DNA of 64,000 nucleotides from Paenibacillus sp. FSL H7-0357 (lineage in GTDB: Bacteria > Bacillota > Bacilli > Paenibacillales > Paenibacillaceae): contig NZ_CP009241.1 in the NCBI RefSeq assembly GCF_000758525.1, positions 5,766,001 through 5,830,000 of the forward strand, read 5' to 3'. The notes under the pieces are model-generated. The model ran no database searches, had not been told where the DNA came from, and saw nothing but the letters and a program-made list of their open reading frames with translations. Position 1 is the stretch's first letter. Each line of letters begins with the position of its first letter. Both the position numbers and the translations under genes were made by a program. Positions 54,469 through 63,893 of this stretch are shown one piece after another.

Positions 54469-54965
54469 TAGCGTGTTAACCCGACCTGAGCCAGCACATG
54501 CTCCTGCTTGGACATCATTTCGGCCTCAGAAGCAGCATCCTGATGATCGTAGCCCAGCAGATGCAAAAATCCGTGCACAAACAGGAAACCCAGCTCACGC
54601 TCCAGGGAATGGCCATATTCCAAAGCCTGCTCCTGCGCGCGGGTGACAGAGATAATGATATCTCCGAGCACATTCGGCACATCTTCAAACTCTTCATTCT
54701 CATCTTGTCGGTATATAATTTCCAGCTCATCTTCGCCGGTTTCGTTCAAGGCAAAGGAAAGAACGTCCGTCGGACGGTCAATTCCCCGGTATTCCCGATT
54801 GAGCTCATGGATCCGTTCATTATTGACGAAGGTAAGATCCACCTCGCCGCCCTCAATACCTTCGGCTTCACCTGCTTTTTGCAGAATGCGCTCCAGCAGG
54901 GATATTAGCTCGTCATTAATCTCGTGTTCTTCCTGTTCATTGCTCCAAGCGATTGCAAGACTCAT
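54468..54965 (-). CDS. ybeY: Endoribonuclease YbeY (rRNA maturation factor)
   Basis: 165 residues. Metal site HGFLHLLGYDH (H-x3-H-x5-H) near the C-terminus; YRGIDRPTDVLSFAL upstream is the family motif. Needed for 16S rRNA 3' end maturation and ribosome quality control. Overlaps pgpH by 4 bp (ATGA). Confidence 0.94.
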   Translation of the reverse strand: MSLAIAWSNEQEEHEINDELISLLERILQKAGEAEGIEGGEVDLTFVNNERIHELNREYRGIDRPTDVLSFALNETGEDELEIIYRQDENEEFEDVPNVLGDIIISVTRAQEQALEYGHSLERELGFLFVHGFLHLLGYDHQDAASEAEMMSKQEHVLAQVGLTR

Positions 54966-57217
54966 GTATTTACGGCTCCTTCCTCTTTTTTAGGTTTCTT
55001 CACTTCCTCCGGATATTCGATCCGGGAATGAAAAATCCCCATAACCGTTTCTTTAAGCGTCCGCGCGATAATATCCAATTCCTTAATCGTCAGATCACAT
55101 TCATCGAATTGATGGTCATCCAGCCGGCTTTTGATAATCTTCTCGATCATCGTCTCCACCTGCACAACTGTCGGCTTGCGAAGTGAACGGACAGCAGCCT
55201 CCACACTGTCGGCGATTCCGACAACTGCAGATTCCTTCGACTGCGCCTTCGGCCCCGGATAACGGAAATCCTCTTCCGTGAAATCAGGCTCCACACCCTT
55301 CTCTTCGGCCAGCTTCAATGCTTTATGATAAAAATAGTGCAGAAATGTCGTGCCGTGATGCTGTTCGGCAATGTCGCGGATCGGTTTGGGCAGCTTGTAC
55401 TCCTTCTGCATTTCCACCCCGTCGCGGGCATGGGCCACGATGATTGATTTACTCAGCTTCGGTTCAATCGAATCATGCGGATTCTCCATGTTGTTCTGGT
55501 TCTCGATAAAATAAAACGGCCGCTTCGTCTTGCCGATATCATGATAATAGGAGCCTACGCGGCAGAGCAGCCCGTCCGCCCCGATCGCCTCCGCCGCAGC
55601 TTCTGACAGATTGCCGACCATTACACTGTGATGATAGGTTCCGGGCGTTTCTGTAAGCAGCTTACGCAGCAAAGGATGATTCGGATTCGACAGCTCTACC
55701 AGCTTGAGTGCCGATAGAATGCCAAAGGTAGCCTCAAAGAAAGGCATCAGGCCGATTACCAGCACCGCGGTCAGCAGACCGCTGGCAAAGGCAAAGCCGA
55801 TAGCGTACAGTGTCTGCGTCTGATTCCAGTCTCCGCCGCTCAGCAGCGTCAGCATAAACACAGCCACACAACCGAACAGGGACACCATGATCCCGCCTTT
55901 CAGCAGCGTGGAGCGCTGCCCGGCGCGGTGGGTGGCGAAAATTGCCACATAGGAAACAATAAGCGCAAAAAAGCCGAAGTTGAAGTCAAATACCGTATTC
56001 TGCTGCACATTCAATATAATACTGGAAAGAATACTGAACAGGATGGAACAGAAATAAGCCAGCGTCATATCCAGCAGCATTGCGATCAGCATAGCGCCAA
56101 TGGCTACCGGAGCCAGGAACCCGACATAAGACCGGACATCGGTCTGTAAAAATGCGGCAAGCCGCATCGAGATGATCGTAATAATAAACACAAGCACCAG
56201 CATAAGCAGCTGGGAATTATTGTACTTGAAGCCGGAGGTCCCCCCGGTATAACGGATGAACATCAGCAGGCCGGCGGAGAGCATAGCTGACAGCAGGAAC
56301 AGGCCCAACTGCGGCCAATAATTGACCTCATTGCTCAGCAGGCCGCTCTCATCCAGCAGTGCGTACAGCTCGGGTGTAATATAATCCCCTTTAGCAACAA
56401 GCACATCCCCCTGCTCAATGAACACATCCGGCGTGTTCTCGCGGGCCTGCACCTTAGCTTCCTTGGTAGCTTCCTCATCGTAAAACTTATTGCTCGTGAT
56501 CACCAGCCGCACCAGCTCCTGCACCACCTCACGGGCTGTGCGCTGGCTTAGTGAGCTGACGCTGACCTGCTCCGCTACCTTCGCGCGCGCAGTCTGGGCA
56601 TCCACAATCTGGTCGTTCATCAGCTTGGTGACAATATCCCGGGCAACCGGCTTCATCTCGATGATATCCTGGGAGGTCAGCCGCGGAATTTTGATATAAG
56701 TCTCTTCCGGGATGACGTAGGTCTGCTCTTTGATGACGGACTGCATCTCATCAAGCAGTGTAGTGGAATACGTGCCGGAGTTACGGCTCGAATTCACAAA
56801 GTTCACGATAAAATCATTGGCCCGCTGCGGAATGACATCCTTGTAAATGCCGGCCTTGTCACTTTGTGAAATCAGATCATCCTGATTGAGCCGGTCAATC
56901 CGGTCTAGCAGTAAGGTTACCAGATTATCGAGCCTCATCGGAATAATCTCATACCTGTTCTGCACAGTCTCAGCAGCTGCTTCCTGAGCCTTCAGCGTAG
57001 CCTTGCTGTCGAGTATTTGCTTCGGCGCAGTAATTTCTTTGGCGCTTTTGGTGTTTTCTTTAATGTCATAGCGTTTAGGCAGCAAATCAGACGAGAGACT
57101 GAAGTAGAAAACAATCCCCAATAACAGGAAAAGAGCATAGCGCGTCGCCGCGCTATACTTCCAGCCGTTGTTGCTATATACAAATCCGCTTAATTTCGAT
57201 GGTTGCTTTGAGGCCAT
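54962..57217 (-). CDS. pgpH: 7TM-HD cyclic di-AMP phosphodiesterase PgpH family
   Basis: 751 residues. N-terminal helix (23-42), a 230-residue extracytoplasmic domain, seven membrane helices (about 300-490), then a cytoplasmic HD domain: HHSVMVGNLSEAAAEAIGAD, SYYHDIGKTKRP (HD pair), HGTTFLHYFYHKAL. PgpH degrades the second messenger c-di-AMP and so influences potassium and wall homeostasis. Lies between phoH and ybeY as in B. subtilis. Confidence 0.93.
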   Translation of the reverse strand: MASKQPSKLSGFVYSNNGWKYSAATRYALFLLLGIVFYFSLSSDLLPKRYDIKENTKSAKEITAPKQILDSKATLKAQEAAAETVQNRYEIIPMRLDNLVTLLLDRIDRLNQDDLISQSDKAGIYKDVIPQRANDFIVNFVNSSRNSGTYSTTLLDEMQSVIKEQTYVIPEETYIKIPRLTSQDIIEMKPVARDIVTKLMNDQIVDAQTARAKVAEQVSVSSLSQRTAREVVQELVRLVITSNKFYDEEATKEAKVQARENTPDVFIEQGDVLVAKGDYITPELYALLDESGLLSNEVNYWPQLGLFLLSAMLSAGLLMFIRYTGGTSGFKYNNSQLLMLVLVFIITIISMRLAAFLQTDVRSYVGFLAPVAIGAMLIAMLLDMTLAYFCSILFSILSSIILNVQQNTVFDFNFGFFALIVSYVAIFATHRAGQRSTLLKGGIMVSLFGCVAVFMLTLLSGGDWNQTQTLYAIGFAFASGLLTAVLVIGLMPFFEATFGILSALKLVELSNPNHPLLRKLLTETPGTYHHSVMVGNLSEAAAEAIGADGLLCRVGSYYHDIGKTKRPFYFIENQNNMENPHDSIEPKLSKSIIVAHARDGVEMQKEYKLPKPIRDIAEQHHGTTFLHYFYHKALKLAEEKGVEPDFTEEDFRYPGPKAQSKESAVVGIADSVEAAVRSLRKPTVVQVETMIEKIIKSRLDDHQFDECDLTIKELDIIARTLKETVMGIFHSRIEYPEEVKKPKKEEGAVNT

Positions 57218-57234
57218 GGAGACAGTCCCCTTTG

Positions 57235-58206
57235 TTATTCCTGGTTTTCGGCAGAGCGGTCATAGGCGACGATAATTTTTTGCACCAGGGAATGCCGTAC
57301 GACATCCTGTTCCGCAAAATAAACAAACCCAAGCTCCTCGATGCCTGACAGAATCGCCTTCGCTTCGATCAACCCGGATTTTTTGCCGCGCGGCAGGTCA
57401 ATCTGGGTAACGTCACCCGTAATAACCATCTTGGAGCCAAAGCCAAGCCGGGTAAGGAACATTTTCATCTGTTCAGGAGTCGTATTCTGCGCTTCATCCA
57501 GGATGATAAAAGAATCATCCAGCGTACGTCCGCGCATATAAGCGAGCGGTGCAATTTCGATCAATCCCCGTTCCAGTGCCTTGGCAACCTGATCGGGGCC
57601 CATAACGTCGTATAAGGCGTCGTAGAGCGGACGAAGATATGGATCAACCTTTTCCTGCAAATCGCCGGGCAGGAAGCCCAGGCTCTCTCCTGCTTCAACT
57701 GCAGGACGCGTAAGCACGATGCGCTTCACGGAACCTTCCTTCAACGCGGTGACGGCAAGCACAACGGCGAGATAGGTTTTCCCTGTTCCCGCAGGTCCGA
57801 TGCCAAAGACGATATCGCGCTTCTTGATCGAAGTCACATAGTGCTTCTGGCCAATCGTTTTGACACGGATCGGCTTGCCGCGGAAGGTTGTCGTAATTTC
57901 ACCTTTGAACAAATCAAGCAGTTGGTCGGCGCGGAAATCCTTTGCCAGCTCCACCGCATACTGCACATCACGTTCACTAAGTATGTAACCGCTGCGGATC
58001 AGAGACAGCAGCACATTGAACAGCTGTCCCAGCATGTCCACTTCCCGCTCCGCCCCGCGTATTGTAACTTCAGCTTCACGCGAGTCGATAACCGCCGGTA
58101 TTTCACTCTCGATAATTTTCAGAAAACCATCCTGCGGGCCGAACAGGGATTGCGCTTCTCCCGCATTTTGCAAAGATATACGAATGCTTGCAGTCTGTTC
58201 TGACAA
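57235..58206 (-). CDS. phoH: PhoH family ATPase
   Basis: 323 residues from a TTG start with GGAGAATG upstream. An N-terminal KH-like part is followed by the PhoH domain: FGIGPAGTGKTYLAVV (Walker A), SFIILDEAQNTT (Walker B), GFGSKMVITGDVTQIDLP. Cytoplasmic RNA-linked ATPase. One of two PhoH-family proteins here; this one lacks the PIN domain of the 21421 gene. Confidence 0.92.
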   Translation of the reverse strand: MSEQTASIRISLQNAGEAQSLFGPQDGFLKIIESEIPAVIDSREAEVTIRGAEREVDMLGQLFNVLLSLIRSGYILSERDVQYAVELAKDFRADQLLDLFKGEITTTFRGKPIRVKTIGQKHYVTSIKKRDIVFGIGPAGTGKTYLAVVLAVTALKEGSVKRIVLTRPAVEAGESLGFLPGDLQEKVDPYLRPLYDALYDVMGPDQVAKALERGLIEIAPLAYMRGRTLDDSFIILDEAQNTTPEQMKMFLTRLGFGSKMVITGDVTQIDLPRGKKSGLIEAKAILSGIEELGFVYFAEQDVVRHSLVQKIIVAYDRSAENQE

Positions 58207-58212
58207 GTAGCC

Positions 58213-59403
58213 TCATTCTCCTCGGTTGTTTACTATCGGAAGTTCTTCCGCGATTCTCTCTTCCACTTCAAACAGCACTTTCATATAAACTTTACCATTC
58301 TCTTTCTTCTCATGCAAAATTTTTTGACTTTTAATAACGCTGTCAGTGCCGTAACGGGCCAAAATATCATTAGTTGCCCGGGTAATCCCTTCCTGCCGGG
58401 CAGCCTCCGGAGTTTTGGTGCCGGAAGTATATTTGACCTCCATTTCCTTCTCAGTCATCAGTCCAAGCGGCACCTGCAAAGAACGCCAGGACAGCAGATC
58501 ATGCTCCGTAAGCGTCCGTGATTTCTCAAATCCGGATTTCCCGTATCCCCAAAGTTGAACCGCCCAATTGCCGATCACCAGATATGTGCGGTCTTTCCGG
58601 TCCCCTGTATATGAACTGCCGGTTGTTTTGAGCGGCACCTCGATGTTGTATTCATGCCATACTAGACCCTTTACCTCGCCTTTGGCAACCACCGTCTGCA
58701 TATTGTTTTCATCACCCAGGGTGCCGGAGATCAGAATATCCCCTTTTTTGACCCGCGAATTGCGCGCTACAACCGGTCTGCCCTGCTCGGCGTAGATCTC
58801 GGTAACCACCGCATCGGTTCTGCTGATCAGATGGCGCTGGCTGAGCAGCGGCTTGTTCTCGGGCTTGTCAGCCTCGACAACCTGGATGGTAATGCTCGTC
58901 CCCGTGCGCTGCACCCCTACCCAGGAAAGCCCCGGCATCCGCGAGGTCATCTGTCTGGAGAGCTTGTCCGGCTCATCCATACGCCAAATCCACTGGAAAG
59001 GATAGATGCCTTCTTGACGAGCAGCGTCCAGAATATCTTCGGAGGCAATGAATTGATTCCCTTCGACTTTGATGCTCCACACCATTGATGAAAGCAGCAG
59101 AAGGCCAATGCCAAACAGCAATAAACCGGCAGCAAAAAACTTCCGTTTCCACAGCCGCGCGAGCCGGAAGGGCAAGCCGTTCCTGCCTGTCACATGCATG
59201 CGGCAGCCTGTCTTTTTTAACAGCGGCCGAAGGACAAAAAAGTCATTCAGCAGCAGGTTCAGGGAAGCGCCATCCCCCGCAGGCCTCACATCCCATATGA
59301 CGATGCCTTGTTCGTTCACTGCATTGATAAACCTTTCCACCTGCGGTCCCGTCACATGCAGTGTAACGAACCCCCGCAGAGATGCCAGAGGCGGTTCTTT
59401 CAT
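58213..59403 (-). CDS. yqfD: Sporulation protein YqfD
   Basis: 396 residues: cytoplasmic N-terminal domain (to about 88), one membrane helix (about 89-110), and a long outer domain (VEGNQFIASEDILDAARQEGI resembles a POTRA-like segment). The C-terminus is acidic. YqfD belongs to the mother-cell SigE set in B. subtilis and is needed for efficient sporulation; its biochemistry is unknown. Start overlaps the yqfC stop by 4 bp (ATGA). Confidence 0.9.
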   Translation of the reverse strand: MKEPPLASLRGFVTLHVTGPQVERFINAVNEQGIVIWDVRPAGDGASLNLLLNDFFVLRPLLKKTGCRMHVTGRNGLPFRLARLWKRKFFAAGLLLFGIGLLLLSSMVWSIKVEGNQFIASEDILDAARQEGIYPFQWIWRMDEPDKLSRQMTSRMPGLSWVGVQRTGTSITIQVVEADKPENKPLLSQRHLISRTDAVVTEIYAEQGRPVVARNSRVKKGDILISGTLGDENNMQTVVAKGEVKGLVWHEYNIEVPLKTTGSSYTGDRKDRTYLVIGNWAVQLWGYGKSGFEKSRTLTEHDLLSWRSLQVPLGLMTEKEMEVKYTSGTKTPEAARQEGITRATNDILARYGTDSVIKSQKILHEKKENGKVYMKVLFEVEERIAEELPIVNNRGE

Positions 59404-59693
59404 GGTTTCTCCTCGCTTCCCTTATATCTGATCTCCCCGATTAAACCCTCTACAGCCAGTTCCTGGCCAAGAATATTCCGGATCACTAATCCCTCGCCGG
59501 AAATCTCCAGATAACCATTGACTAACGCAAGCTTAAGCTGCCCGGAGGAAAAATGCAGCACGCCGCGATGGTTCTCAATATACAGCTCCTTATTGCCGAT
59601 CAGGGTGATTCGGGGCATCTCCTGCAGCACATCCTGCGGAAGATCCAATACCCCGTTTGTCCATCCCCGCAGCCTGCGGCCGATACGGGTCAT
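59400..59693 (-). CDS. yqfC: Sporulation protein YqfC
   Basis: 97 residues, soluble, beta-rich (YabP/YqfC family): DLPQDVLQEMPRITLIGNKELYIENHRGV, LVIRNILGQELAVEGLIGEI. The family also includes YabP of the coat locus. First gene of the yqfCD pair, AGGGGGAG before the ATG. Confidence 0.9.
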   Translation of the reverse strand: MTRIGRRLRGWTNGVLDLPQDVLQEMPRITLIGNKELYIENHRGVLHFSSGQLKLALVNGYLEISGEGLVIRNILGQELAVEGLIGEIRYKGSEEKP

Positions 59694-59726
59694 ATGTAGA
59701 CTTCTCCCCCTTCCTGCCTTCTGTAC

Positions 59727-59755
59727 ACCTTATGCGGCAATGCTGTTTTTTATGA
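59727..59755 (-). promoter_or_regulatory. Possible SigE-type promoter of yqfCD
   Basis: TCATAAA (59749-59755), 14-bp spacer, CATAAGGT (59727-59734) on the minus strand, 34 bp before yqfC. It resembles the SigE consensus (CATA at both boxes); the -10 deviates in its last bases. Confidence 0.4.
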
Positions 59756-59898
59756 GAAGAACTCACCCTGCCTACTGTAATTTCAATATCAGCACAGAAT
59801 CCGGCCTCCCCGTTCCATTTGAAATTGGTTGAACATACAATCCAAAATGAAAATCTCAAAATATAATAATCTATCTAACAGGAACGGAGGATTTTACT

Positions 59899-60029
59899 AT
59901 GGCAGCTACGCCTAACCCTGATATAAAGTAGCCGTTACCACCGTAGGCGTGGACGCAGGCGGCAAAATAGTGGACAACCAGCAGTATCTCTGCACTCAAC
60001 TGACCACAATTTCCGCTCTGACTCCATAA
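59899..60029 (+). pseudogene. Small plus-strand gene with a one-base frame break
   Basis: AACGGAGG lies 8 bases before an ATG at 59899. The frame reads MAATPNPDIK and stops at TAG (59929-59931). The next frame, from GTA at 59928, runs on for 33 codons to TAA at 60027-60029 (VAVTTVGVDAGGKIVDNQQ...). Adding one G after AAG would join both into a 43-residue protein. No known family recognised. It is the only plus-strand gene between 40 and 64 kb. It could be a recent pseudogene, a sequencing error, or a frameshift product. The rest of the 443-bp gap holds the yqfC promoter and a terminator. Confidence 0.45.
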
Positions 60030-60067
60030 AAGCATACCCTCCCCGCAACCCCAAGCAGGACTTCATA

Positions 60068-60118
60068 AAAAAAAGCAGCAATCAGCACCGGTGGAATACC
60101 GGCGGCTGATTGCCGCTT
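60068..60118 (-). terminator. Terminator after the floA-linked gene
   Basis: AAGCGGCAATCAGC...GCTGATTGCTGCTT stem with inner CCGGT/ACCGG pairing, then eight T on the minus strand. Confidence 0.9.
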
Positions 60119-60136
60119 AATACTTCATAATTATAC

Positions 60137-60745
60137 TTAACGCCGCGAAGAATGCGGTTTGCGTGAACGGGGAGGAGCAAGGATTTCAGCCCATACCAGC
60201 CCGTTCCGCAGCGATTCACGATTATCTGCCAAACCATGACGGGCAGCAGGCGCTTCGGAGACAGCACCGCTCTTACGTGCATTGCCTGCGTCACCTGCCT
60301 CTGAAGCGCCTGCCATGCCGTCAAAAGACGCCTGCAGGCGTTCCAGCTCCCGCTGCATCCGTTCTGTACGCGCCTGTACGCCCTCTTCTCCCGATTGCTC
60401 AAGGGACATGCCTTCACCTGTATCATAGTCGGGAGAAGGCCGCTCAGGAGACTCCTTCCAGACAGGAGAAGCATCGTACTCACGCTCGTCATAGGACACA
60501 GAAGGCTGACCCGGATAAGAAGACTCGCCTGGAACAGGAAACCCGCTGCCCTGACGGGCCGGGCTTTCATCCTCAGGGCTCTGTTCCTTCTGCCGGGCAC
60601 GGCGGAGAGGACTGGCGTCCCCTCCGCCGCCAAAAGTCGGCATACCGCCGCGCGGACCATTTTTCTGTTTATTCTTCCCCGCTTTGTTCATGTTGGAAAA
60701 GATCGCAATCACAATGACTACGGCGATATAAATCAAACTGCTCAT
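60137..60745 (-). CDS. Membrane-anchored low-complexity protein downstream of floA
   Basis: 202 residues. One N-terminal membrane helix (1-18), a long disordered middle rich in G, P, S, E, R, a short helix near residues 125-145 (RTERMQRELERLQASFDG), and a C-terminal motif NGLVWAEILAPPRSRKP. Position corresponds to yqfB of B. subtilis, but I see no sequence match and give no name. A scaffold or regulator of the FloA/NfeD complex is possible from context only. Confidence 0.6.
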   Translation of the reverse strand: MSSLIYIAVVIVIAIFSNMNKAGKNKQKNGPRGGMPTFGGGGDASPLRRARQKEQSPEDESPARQGSGFPVPGESSYPGQPSVSYDEREYDASPVWKESPERPSPDYDTGEGMSLEQSGEEGVQARTERMQRELERLQASFDGMAGASEAGDAGNARKSGAVSEAPAARHGLADNRESLRNGLVWAEILAPPRSRKPHSSRR

Positions 60746-60761
60746 GGGATCTCACATCCCC

Positions 60762-61763
60762 TTATTTATTGGTCGGACGGCTCGAATCATCGCCATCATT
60801 TAATTTGCCGAGCGAGCCGCGCATTTGCGTGTCGGCTTCAATGTTTTTGAGGTTCATGTAATCCATGACCCCGAGTTGACCTGCACGCAGCGCTTCTGCC
60901 ATAGCCAGCGGTACCTGAGATTCAGCTTCGACGACCAGCGCCTTCATTTCAACGACGCGGGCTTTCATTTCCTGCTCATGGGCAACGGCCATCGCTCTGC
61001 GTTCCTCCGCCTTGGCCTGTGCAATGCGTTTATCCGCTTCAGCCTGCTCGGTTTGCAAATAGGCTCCGATATTCTTACCAACGTCGATATCTGCAATATC
61101 AATGGACAAAATTTCAAAGGCCGTACCCGAATCCAAACCCTTGGACAAGACTGTACGCGAGATTGAATCCGGATTCTCCAGCACATCCTTATGGGAATCA
61201 CTTGAACCTACTGTTGTTACAATCCCCTCGCCGACGCGGGCAATGATTGTTTCTTCCCCCGCACCGCCGACGAGCCGGTCGATATTCGCCCGGACTGTAA
61301 CCCGCGCTTTAACCTTGACTTCAATCCCGTTCTTGGCAACAGCAGCGACAATCGGGGTCTCAATCACCCGTGGATTAACGCTCATCTGTACGGCCAGCAG
61401 CACGTCGCGTCCGGCAAGATCAATGGCAGCGGCGCGTGTGAATTCAAGCGGAATATCCGCCCGCTGGGCGGCAATCAAGGCATTGACAACCCGGTCGACG
61501 TTACCGCCTGCCAAGTAATGGCTTTCCAGTTGATTGATATTCAGGCCAAGCCCTGCTTTGGTGGCTTTAATGAGCGGATTAACAATCCGGCTCGGAGTAA
61601 CCCGGCGGAGTCTCATAGCCACCAGGGTAATAATGCTGATTCTTACTCCGGATGCCCATGCGGAAACCCACAGCATCACCGGGAAGAAACTGAAGAACAC
61701 GCTCAGTACGATGATCACAACAACCGCGATCAGCAAAATCGGAATTAAAGACGCTTCGCCCAT
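60762..61763 (-). CDS. floA: Flotillin-like protein FloA
   Basis: 333 residues from the ATG at 61763. N-terminal membrane hairpin (about 6-45), then SPFH-like repeats ([46 protein letters not shown]), and a helical EA-repeat tail ([20 protein letters not shown]). Forms functional membrane microdomains that gather kinases and wall enzymes. Operon partner of nfeD upstream. Confidence 0.94.
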   Translation of the reverse strand: MGEASLIPILLIAVVVIIVLSVFFSFFPVMLWVSAWASGVRISIITLVAMRLRRVTPSRIVNPLIKATKAGLGLNINQLESHYLAGGNVDRVVNALIAAQRADIPLEFTRAAAIDLAGRDVLLAVQMSVNPRVIETPIVAAVAKNGIEVKVKARVTVRANIDRLVGGAGEETIIARVGEGIVTTVGSSDSHKDVLENPDSISRTVLSKGLDSGTAFEILSIDIADIDVGKNIGAYLQTEQAEADKRIAQAKAEERRAMAVAHEQEMKARVVEMKALVVEAESQVPLAMAEALRAGQLGVMDYMNLKNIEADTQMRGSLGKLNDGDDSSRPTNK

Positions 61764-61824
61764 ACTTTTTGTCAACCTCCGTTACATTTTTAAAATTCAT
61801 AAACATACTGGCTGCAGGCTCCGC

Positions 61825-63210
61825 TTATTTCTCGGATTCCTTCACAACCACACGGCCTCCCTCGACCTTCACCACGGAAACTGGAACCCCCGAACTGATG
61901 AAGCTCCCTTCGGTTACCACATCCACACGTTCATTGCCGACCAAGGCCGTTCCGGCCGGACGAAGCGGTGTAATGCTGACGCCCGAAGCACCAATCAGAC
62001 TCAGTTTCTCCAGCACCGGAACAAATCCCTGCTCTTTGGTTAGACTGTCGCGCAGAATAAACCGGTTCCAGATGCCCCGTTCCTTGAAAACCACAGCTAC
62101 GATGGCGATAACTACTGTGGCTGCCGCAAAGGCTATTCCCAGATTCAAGAATGCATGCTCTAAGCTAAACGCAGCCCGAACAACGCCTGCCACAAGGCTC
62201 ACAGAGCCCAGCAAACCCAGAATCCCGAAGCTTGGGACAAACAGCTCCAGCACAAGCATGACAAGTCCCAGAATAAACAACAGCCAGGTCTCTGCTCCAG
62301 CGAAGCCCGCCACATAGTTGCCGAAGAAATAAAGGGCAAATGCGAGAGTGCCGATAATTCCCGGAGCGCCAAAGCCCGGCACCAGCAGCTCAATGACAAT
62401 TCCGGCGATGCCGATGAAGAGCAATATCGTCATAATAATCGGATTTGTCAGAAAATGCGACATTTTTTCTGCTCCGGTATGTTCCACGCGAAAAATGTCG
62501 TCTGTGGAATAACCAAGCAAAGTGATGGCCTCTTCCGGCGTATCGGCAAGATGATCGGCATATCCGGCTTTCAGCGCTTCATCGCTGGTCAAAGCAATAA
62601 TTTGGCCTTGCGCTTTGTTCACCCCGAGTTCAGGCTTGTTCACGACAAGGTTCACATCCATCATTCCTGCAGCAATCTCCGGATCACGTCCGTTCAGTGA
62701 AGCGGCACCAACCATCTTGGATTTCCAGTAGGAGACCATCTTTGCGTCGTCTACGCTTTTTCCGTTCATATCCACCAGCGATGCAGCGCCGATCATACTT
62801 CCGGGCTTCATAATAATTGAGTTGGCGTTCAGGGCAATATAACTGCCGGCAGACGCAGCATCTCCTTTAACATAAGCAGCTGTGGGAATTTCACTGTCCC
62901 TGACCATCTGCCCGATTTGTTCCGCAGAGTCGACAAGTCCCCCTGGTGTATCAATCTCCAGTACAATCAGAACCGCCCCGTATTTTGCCGCTTCCTCAAA
63001 TCCCCGCTCCAAAAAGCTTTGTAGTCCGCGTTCAATCTCCTGGTCAACCGGAATAATGAACACCGGCCCGCCCTTCAGCTTTTCCGCAGCCGTTCCTCCT
63101 GCAGCCGAAGAGGCTCCCTCTGCTTGCGTGTAAGCTGCAAACGGCGTCAAGAGCATCAGCAGCAGGACGGTGACTATGCCCGAAAAGGCAATTTTACGGA
63201 TTTTTTTCAC
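61825..63210 (-). CDS. NfeD-like membrane serine protease
   Basis: 461 residues from GTG at 63210 (GGAGG 7 bases upstream). Signal peptide (1-30), ClpP/SppA-like protease domain with DTPGGLVDSAEQIG, the nucleophile in KGDAASAGSYIALNA, and PGSMIGAAS, then four or five membrane helices (about 230-370), and a C-terminal OB fold (GTALVGNERVDVVTEGSFI). Long-form NfeD, paired with flotillin in many bacteria; B. subtilis YqeZ is the counterpart. It probably cleaves membrane proteins near FloA. Confidence 0.92.
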   Translation of the reverse strand: MKKIRKIAFSGIVTVLLLMLLTPFAAYTQAEGASSAAGGTAAEKLKGGPVFIIPVDQEIERGLQSFLERGFEEAAKYGAVLIVLEIDTPGGLVDSAEQIGQMVRDSEIPTAAYVKGDAASAGSYIALNANSIIMKPGSMIGAASLVDMNGKSVDDAKMVSYWKSKMVGAASLNGRDPEIAAGMMDVNLVVNKPELGVNKAQGQIIALTSDEALKAGYADHLADTPEEAITLLGYSTDDIFRVEHTGAEKMSHFLTNPIIMTILLFIGIAGIVIELLVPGFGAPGIIGTLAFALYFFGNYVAGFAGAETWLLFILGLVMLVLELFVPSFGILGLLGSVSLVAGVVRAAFSLEHAFLNLGIAFAAATVVIAIVAVVFKERGIWNRFILRDSLTKEQGFVPVLEKLSLIGASGVSITPLRPAGTALVGNERVDVVTEGSFISSGVPVSVVKVEGGRVVVKESEK

Positions 63211-63336
63211 TTGTAACCCTCCTTTCTCTAAAAATAACTCCAGCACATAATCCTTAGTACGCCATTCCCGGAAATATGTTTCAAACAATCGTTCGGTCTG
63301 TTCAGGAACACATTACCGGAAACAGGGCGGAGCAAC

Positions 63337-63377
63337 AAAAAAAGGGAGGAAGTAAGCTGCGCTTTACTTTCTCCCTT
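63337..63377 (-). terminator. Terminator, second of two after yqeY
   Basis: GAAGGGAGAAAGTAA/TTACTTCCTCCC stem followed by seven T on the minus strand. Confidence 0.85.
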
Positions 63378-63397
63378 CATTTTATCCACCGATAATG

Positions 63398-63424
63398 AAA
63401 AACACCCCTTTATTCAAGGGGTGC
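63398..63424 (-). terminator. Terminator, first of two after yqeY
   Basis: GCACCCCTT/AAGGGGTG stem with short loop, then TTTTTC on the minus strand, 11 bp after the yqeY stop. Confidence 0.85.
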
Positions 63425-63434
63425 TAGCGTTATA

Positions 63435-63878
63435 TTATTGCAGAAATTGCAGAACCGCCTGGTTCACGAGTTTACCATCGGCGCGACCTTTGACCTTAGG
63501 CATCAGTGCGCTCATGACCTTACCCATTTCACTTTTCGAAGAAGCACCGGTTTCCTGGATGGTCTGCTGTACAATTACTTTAATTTCTTCTTCGGAAAGC
63601 TGCTCGGGAAGATACTTAATGATAATCTCGATTTCTGCCTTCGTACTCGCGGCAAGCTCGTCGCGACCCGCTGATTCAAATTCTTGGAGGGCATCTTTGC
63701 GCTGTTTGATTTCACGACTAAGGATATCAAGCACTTCGTTGTCGTCTAATGTTCTCTTCAAATCTATTTCAAGATACTTTATTGTAGAACGAACCATTCG
63801 AATGGTGGAGAGTGTGAACTTGTCCTTACTCTTCATCGCTTGCTTCATATCTTCGTTTAATCGTTCGCTAAGATTCAT
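63435..63878 (-). CDS. yqeY: GatB/YqeY domain protein
   Basis: 147 residues, all helical: NLSERLNEDMKQAMKSKDK, LSTIRMVRSTIKY, IIKYLPEQLSEEEI and a C-terminal MGKVMSALMPKVKGRADGKLVN. The fold is the tRNA-binding domain of GatB standing alone; proposed to act on amidotransferase-type tRNA charging. Its AGGAGG ribosome site overlaps the stop codon of rpsU, so the two are cotranscribed. Confidence 0.93.
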   Translation of the reverse strand: MNLSERLNEDMKQAMKSKDKFTLSTIRMVRSTIKYLEIDLKRTLDDNEVLDILSREIKQRKDALQEFESAGRDELAASTKAEIEIIIKYLPEQLSEEEIKVIVQQTIQETGASSKSEMGKVMSALMPKVKGRADGKLVNQAVLQFLQ

Positions 63879-63893
63879 GCGTGGGTAATCCTC

